From positions 4,154,001 through 4,218,000 of the forward strand of contig NZ_CP012150.1 in NCBI RefSeq assembly GCF_001187505.1: a stretch of 64,000 nucleotides of DNA. The letters are read 5' to 3'. Positions 60,484 through 64,000 of the stretch are shown piece by piece. The position numbers and the translations under genes are program-made. Source of the DNA: Mycolicibacterium goodii (GTDB lineage: Bacteria > Actinomycetota > Actinomycetes > Mycobacteriales > Mycobacteriaceae). Numbering within the stretch: position 1 is the stretch's first letter; every line of letters begins with the position of its first letter. The notes below the pieces were generated by a model, which ran no database searches, had not been told where the DNA came from, and was given only the letters and a program-made list of their open reading frames with translations.

Positions 60484-61056
60484 ATGGCCACCGTTCCCCG
60501 GCGCGCACGCCGTCACGACCCGGACAGAAAGGAGCGCATCGTGGAGTCGGCGCTGGCAGTACTGGCCCGCGACGGGGTCGCCGGTATCACCCACCGCGCC
60601 ATCGGCAAGGCGGCCGAGGTCCCGCTCGGCTCCATCACCTACCATTTCGCAACCCTCGACGACATCGTCAACTCAGCTTTCGAGGCCCACGTCGAAAAGC
60701 TGGCGACGCGCTTCGAAGCTCGGTTGGCCTCGTGCGGGGCGGGCGACGACCTGATCGAGTGCATCGTCTCGGCGATCACCGACGACCTGGTCGCCGATCC
60801 GAATGAACTCGCCGTCACCTACGAGCTCTACGGCGACGCCGTGCGCAGATCCGTGAACAAGCACATCACCCAGCGGTGGATGGAGCGCGCGGAAGACGCC
60901 TTGGCGCAACACTTCGACCGCGCCACGGCACGGCTGATCGACGTCGTCATCGAGGGCCTGATGGTGCACATGCCCATAGCCCAGCAACCGATAACCAAGG
61001 ACGCGGTACGCGCCCTGCTCACGACGGCTGCCAACGCAGGCAACCGGACCGACTGA
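60484..61056 (+). CDS. TetR family transcriptional regulator
   Basis: This 190-residue protein starts at ATG 60484 after CGGAAGGA. The N-terminal helix-turn-helix segment reads RIVESALAVLARDGVAGITHRAIGKAAEVPLGSITYHF (cited by ends, about 18-55), followed by a divergent helical effector domain. It lies directly upstream of the ALDH/FAD oxidoreductase operon (31-bp gap) and carries two copies of the 18-bp site in its promoter. Because the same site recurs up to 55 kb away, it is a candidate regulator of many genes in this window. Confidence 0.9.
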   Translation: MATVPRRARRHDPDRKERIVESALAVLARDGVAGITHRAIGKAAEVPLGSITYHFATLDDIVNSAFEAHVEKLATRFEARLASCGAGDDLIECIVSAITDDLVADPNELAVTYELYGDAVRRSVNKHITQRWMERAEDALAQHFDRATARLIDVVIEGLMVHMPIAQQPITKDAVRALLTTAANAGNRTD

Positions 61057-61087
61057 TTTCCTCACCCCAACGGGATCGGAGTTAGAC

Positions 61088-62524
61088 ATGACATTCCACA
61101 GCAAGATGTTCATCGACGGCGACTGGGCCGACGCGGCCGACGGTGCGGTCGATCAGGTGCCCGCCCCCGCGACCGGCGAGGCGTTCGCCGAGATCGCGCA
61201 CGGAACCGTTGCCGACGTCGATCGCGCGGTGGCCGCCGCCCAGGCCGCGTTCGGCGACTGGGCCCGCACGCCGGTCGGCGAACGGGCGCGGGCCTTCCTC
61301 AAACTCGCCGACCGCGTCGAGGACGACCTGCAAACACTCGCCGAGATCGAGTCCCGCAACGTGGGTAAACCCATCGGTCTGGCCCGCGAGGAGATGGAGA
61401 TGATCGCCGACCACCTCCGGTTCTTCGCCGGCGGGGCACGGACCATGGAGGGCCGCGCCGCCGCGGAATTCGTCCGCGGCAAGACCAGCATCATCCGGCG
61501 CGATCCGCTGGGCGTCGTCGGCTCGGTCGCGCCGTGGAACTACCCGCTGCTGATGGCGATCTGGAAAATCTCTCCCGCCCTGCTGACCGGGAACACGTTG
61601 GTACTCAAACCGTCTGAACACACCCCGTTCTCGGTGCTGCGGCTGGCCGAGTTGGCTGCCGATCTGTTCCCGGCCGGGGTGTTCAACGTGGTCACCGGTG
61701 ACGGTGCGGACGTCGGTGCCCGGTTGGTGGCACACCCTACTGTCCGGATGTCGTCGCTCACCGGGTCGGTCGACACGGGTCGGGCGCTGATGCGGGCCTC
61801 GGCCGACTCCAACCTCAAGAGGCTGCACCTCGAACTCGGGGGCAAGGCACCCGTTCTTGTGTACCCGGACGCCGACATTCCGCTTGCGGTCGCCAAGATC
61901 ATGGAGGGCGCGTTCTGCAACTCCGGCCAGGACTGTATGGCGGCGTCGCGGGTCTACGTTCATGACTCGGTGCACGACGAACTGGTGTCCGGGCTCGAGA
62001 AGGCGGTCAAGGGGCTAGATCTCGGCGACCTCGCCGACGAGAACACCGCCATGGGGCCGGTGATCACAGCCGAACACCGCGACCGTGTCGAGGGTTTCGT
62101 GGCGCGCGCCAAAGCGACCGGACACACCGAGTTGATCCAGGGTGACAACCCCGGTATCGGCTTCTACACCGCCCCAACCGTCGTGGTCGGTGCCGAACAG
62201 GGCGACGAGATCGTACGCACCGAGGTGTTCGGCCCGGTCACCTCCGTGACCCGGTTCGGCGATGGCGACGACGTCGTCGCGTGGGCCAACGACACCGAAT
62301 ATGGCCTGGCGGCCTCGGTTTTCACCAAGGACATCGGCCGCGCGATGGCGGTGTCGAGCGATCTCCAGTTCGGCACGGTGTGGGTGAACGACCATCTGCC
62401 GGTGACGCCGGAGATGCCCCACGGTGGCTTCAAACAGTCGGGCAACGGCAAGGACATGTCGGTGTACGCGTTGGAGGAGTACACCGAGATCAAGCACGTG
62501 ATGATCAACCGCGAGAGCGCCTGA
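61088..62524 (+). CDS. Aldehyde dehydrogenase, gamma-aminobutyraldehyde dehydrogenase (PatD)-like
   Basis: This 478-residue ALDH has the oxyanion Asn in APWNYPL (151), Glu249 in LELGGKA, and Cys283 in NSGQDCMAASR. The C-terminal PHGGFKQSGNGKDMSVYALE is the hallmark of aminobutyraldehyde/betaine-type dehydrogenases such as PatD. It probably oxidises an amino- or other aliphatic aldehyde with NAD+. It follows the TetR gene and the APC permease and is encoded directly upstream of a small protein and an FAD oxidoreductase. Confidence 0.92.
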   Translation: MTFHSKMFIDGDWADAADGAVDQVPAPATGEAFAEIAHGTVADVDRAVAAAQAAFGDWARTPVGERARAFLKLADRVEDDLQTLAEIESRNVGKPIGLAREEMEMIADHLRFFAGGARTMEGRAAAEFVRGKTSIIRRDPLGVVGSVAPWNYPLLMAIWKISPALLTGNTLVLKPSEHTPFSVLRLAELAADLFPAGVFNVVTGDGADVGARLVAHPTVRMSSLTGSVDTGRALMRASADSNLKRLHLELGGKAPVLVYPDADIPLAVAKIMEGAFCNSGQDCMAASRVYVHDSVHDELVSGLEKAVKGLDLGDLADENTAMGPVITAEHRDRVEGFVARAKATGHTELIQGDNPGIGFYTAPTVVVGAEQGDEIVRTEVFGPVTSVTRFGDGDDVVAWANDTEYGLAASVFTKDIGRAMAVSSDLQFGTVWVNDHLPVTPEMPHGGFKQSGNGKDMSVYALEEYTEIKHVMINRESA

Positions 62525-62525
62525 C

Positions 62526-62852
62526 ATGGCCGTCAGCGCGATCAACATGTTCCGGCTCCGTCCGGGCGTCGACGCCGCGGACTTCGAATCGTTCTCGGCC
62601 GAACTCGACCGGCCGACGTGCCTGCAATTCGACGTCGTCCTGGACTTCAACGTGTACCTGGTCGATGACGGCGACCCCGCTCACCCGCATGTCATAGAGG
62701 TGATGACGGTGGCGTCCTGGCCGGAGTGGGAGAAGGTGCGCGACAACGCTTCCGAGCTTCGACCGGTCGTATCCCGATTCGACGAACTGGTCGAACCCGG
62801 CAGCGTCACCACCTACCTGACCCGTCATTCGTTGCTTCCGCAGGAGATCTGA
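62526..62852 (+). CDS. Small alpha/beta-barrel-like protein, unknown function
   Basis: This 108-residue protein begins 1 bp after the ALDH stop and ends 2 bp before the FAD oxidoreductase start. Its opening AVSAINMFRLRPGVDAADFESF resembles dimeric ferredoxin-like (Dabb/RedY-type) small proteins, and VIEVMTVASWPEWEKVRDN fits the same fold. There are no catalytic residues I can name. The tight spacing indicates an obligate partner of the two flanking enzymes. Confidence 0.78.
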   Translation: MAVSAINMFRLRPGVDAADFESFSAELDRPTCLQFDVVLDFNVYLVDDGDPAHPHVIEVMTVASWPEWEKVRDNASELRPVVSRFDELVEPGSVTTYLTRHSLLPQEI

Positions 62853-62854
62853 AC

Positions 62855-64000
62855 ATGCCGCCAAACCCTGACTACGACGCCGTCATCATCGGCGCCGGAC
62901 ACAACGGACTGGTCACCGCCAACTACCTGGCCCGCGCCGGCAAGCGGGTACTGGTCCTGGAAGCCCGTGAACTCGTCGGCGGCGCCTGCGTCACCGAGGA
63001 ACTGATCCCCGGCTCCAAGTGGTCGTCCTGCGCTTTCATCGCCGGCCTGCTGCGGCCGGAGATCATCGCCGAACTGGAGCTCACAAAGTTCGGTCTGGAT
63101 CTCTATCAGGGAGATGCGCTGTCGTTCAGTCTGTTCCGCGATGGCACCTCCTTCACCATGTGGAAAGAGACCGACCGCACCCTGCGCGAACTCGAGAAGC
63201 TCAACAAGAACGATGCGCAGGCCTTCCTCGATTTCGGCGTCCGGTTGCAGCGGTTCGCCGGCCTGGTGACGCCGTACCTGCTCAAGTCGCCACCGGAGCG
63301 CTCGGAGGTGTTCGCCGCGTTCGAGGCTGCCGGAGAACAGAAACTGTTCGACGAGTTCACGCTGCTGTCGGTCCGCGATCTGCTCGACAGGTACTTCGAG
63401 GACGAGCGACTCAAGAGCATGCTGACCTTCTTCGGGATGGTGTCGATCTTCGGCGGTCCGTCGACGCCGGGCACCGCGTACACCTACGGGCACCACTCGT
63501 GGGGCGAATTCAACGGCAATTTCGGACAGTTCGGCCTGGCCAGAGGCGGTATGGGTGCCATCAGTGAGGCACTGGCGGCCGCCGCGCGCCACCACGGCGT
63601 GACGATCCGAACCAATGCTCCCGTCGACAAGGTGATCGTCAAACGTGGAGTGGCCACCGGGGTGCGGCTGGCCGACGGGGCGACCATCACCGCGGCGCAG
63701 GTGTTGTCGAACGCCGACCCGAAACGCTCGCTTCTCAAGCTCCTCGAACCCGGCGTGCTGCCAGAGCGCCTGATGCGTGACGTCGAAAACATCGACACCC
63801 GCGGGTCGATGGCCCGCATCCACCTGCTGATCGACGAACTGCCGCAGTATCTTCCGTTCGCCGACGCCGCGCCCGGTCCTCAGCACCACGGACACCAGCT
63901 GCTCGGGCCCAGCCGTGAGGCATTCGAGGAGGCCTACGAGGCCCAGCGACGCGGAACCTTCCCCAGCACCTTCGTGATCGAGGCGGTCACCCAATCGGTC
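62855..64000 (+). CDS. FAD-dependent oxidoreductase, phytoene-dehydrogenase-like (3' end outside window)
   Basis: The frame opens at ATG 62855 after AGGAGA and is still open at base 64000 (382 codons). The N-terminal FAD motif is DAVIIGAGHNGLVTANYLARAGKRVLVLE (given by ends), followed by the ARELVGGACVTEELIPG segment typical of NAD(P)/FAD-dependent phytoene-desaturase-like or amine-oxidase-like enzymes. The C-terminal third (substrate/FAD closing motif) is missing. With the PatD-like ALDH it suggests oxidation of an amine or alcohol to the aldehyde and then to the acid. Substrate unknown. Confidence 0.9.
   Translation, partial: MPPNPDYDAVIIGAGHNGLVTANYLARAGKRVLVLEARELVGGACVTEELIPGSKWSSCAFIAGLLRPEIIAELELTKFGLDLYQGDALSFSLFRDGTSFTMWKETDRTLRELEKLNKNDAQAFLDFGVRLQRFAGLVTPYLLKSPPERSEVFAAFEAAGEQKLFDEFTLLSVRDLLDRYFEDERLKSMLTFFGMVSIFGGPSTPGTAYTYGHHSWGEFNGNFGQFGLARGGMGAISEALAAAARHHGVTIRTNAPVDKVIVKRGVATGVRLADGATITAAQVLSNADPKRSLLKLLEPGVLPERLMRDVENIDTRGSMARIHLLIDELPQYLPFADAAPGPQHHGHQLLGPSREAFEEAYEAQRRGTFPSTFVIEAVTQSV

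Noticed and set aside
62825..63994. Minus-strand open frame near the end of the window.
   Set aside because: It is antisense to the FAD oxidoreductase, whose frame runs off the window end and is strongly supported by its FAD motif.
1..64000. Genomic island with defined ends (integrase, attachment repeats, transposases).
   Set aside because: Despite module duplications and pseudogenes, no integrase, transposase, tRNA or flanking att repeat was found in the window.

Overview
The window is high-GC DNA with tight operons, many ATGA/GTGA overlaps and GTG or TTG starts. Together with a probable F420-dependent LLM oxidoreductase, CaiB/BaiF CoA-transferases, MHS permeases and lipoprotein/Tat signals, this points to an actinomycete of the Mycobacteriales (Mycobacterium, Rhodococcus or Gordonia type). 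No rRNA, tRNA, CRISPR array, integrase or transposase was seen. Genus-level identity cannot be read from the sequence.

Region 1 to 43.3 kb is an accessory catabolic region made of repeated modules. The modules are alcohol dehydrogenase plus aldehyde dehydrogenase pairs (5.8-8.2 kb, 24.2-26.8 kb), metallo-beta-lactamase-fold hydrolases coupled to MHS-family permeases (3.6-5.7, 18.8-20.9, 41.2-43.3 kb), and two CoA-thioester operons. The first CoA operon (12.1-18.0 kb, plus) encodes a CoA-transferase, an Fe-ADH homologue, a fused double hot-dog hydratase, an acyl-CoA ligase and an enoyl-CoA hydratase. The second (34.8-29.4 kb, minus) encodes a CoA-transferase, a serine esterase, the same hydratase split into two genes, an NTF2-like protein, an SDR and an alpha/beta hydrolase. 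Uptake is served by three MHS permeases, one TRAP system (21.2-24.2 kb) and one ABC system (36.9-41.1 kb). The genes suggest import of a hydroxylated or lactone/ester compound, hydrolysis, oxidation of alcohol to aldehyde to acid, CoA activation and hydration. The substrate is not identifiable.

An AT-rich 18-bp imperfect palindrome (about TACGNAC-N4-GTTCNTA) lies upstream of at least five of these operons, with weaker versions at two more. Two copies also precede the TetR gene at 60.5 kb, which suggests one regulon and a candidate regulator. A second 14-bp palindrome (GTGATCGYARTCAC) recurs at three promoters. Several genes in this half are broken: a dienelactone hydrolase, an MBL hydrolase, nhaA, and a cytochrome P450 with one in-frame stop flanked by two copies of a duplicated promoter.

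Region 43.3 to 51.4 kb (minus) is an operon for a PaoABC-like molybdenum aldehyde oxidoreductase with a carboxymuconolactone-decarboxylase-like lipoprotein, a secreted cupin, a lipoprotein esterase and a flavodoxin. Five of the seven products carry Tat, Sec or lipoprotein signals, so the set looks like an extracytoplasmic redox system. An XRE/MmyB-type regulator precedes it.

Region 51.7 to 64 kb holds a divergent LLM oxidoreductase/MarR pair with two operator palindromes, an orphan alpha/alpha-toroid protein, and an IclR-divergent set of a TIM-barrel protein, acylating acetaldehyde dehydrogenase, 4-hydroxy-2-oxovalerate aldolase and APC permease. It ends with a TetR-led operon of a PatD-like aldehyde dehydrogenase, a small protein and an FAD oxidoreductase that runs off the window.
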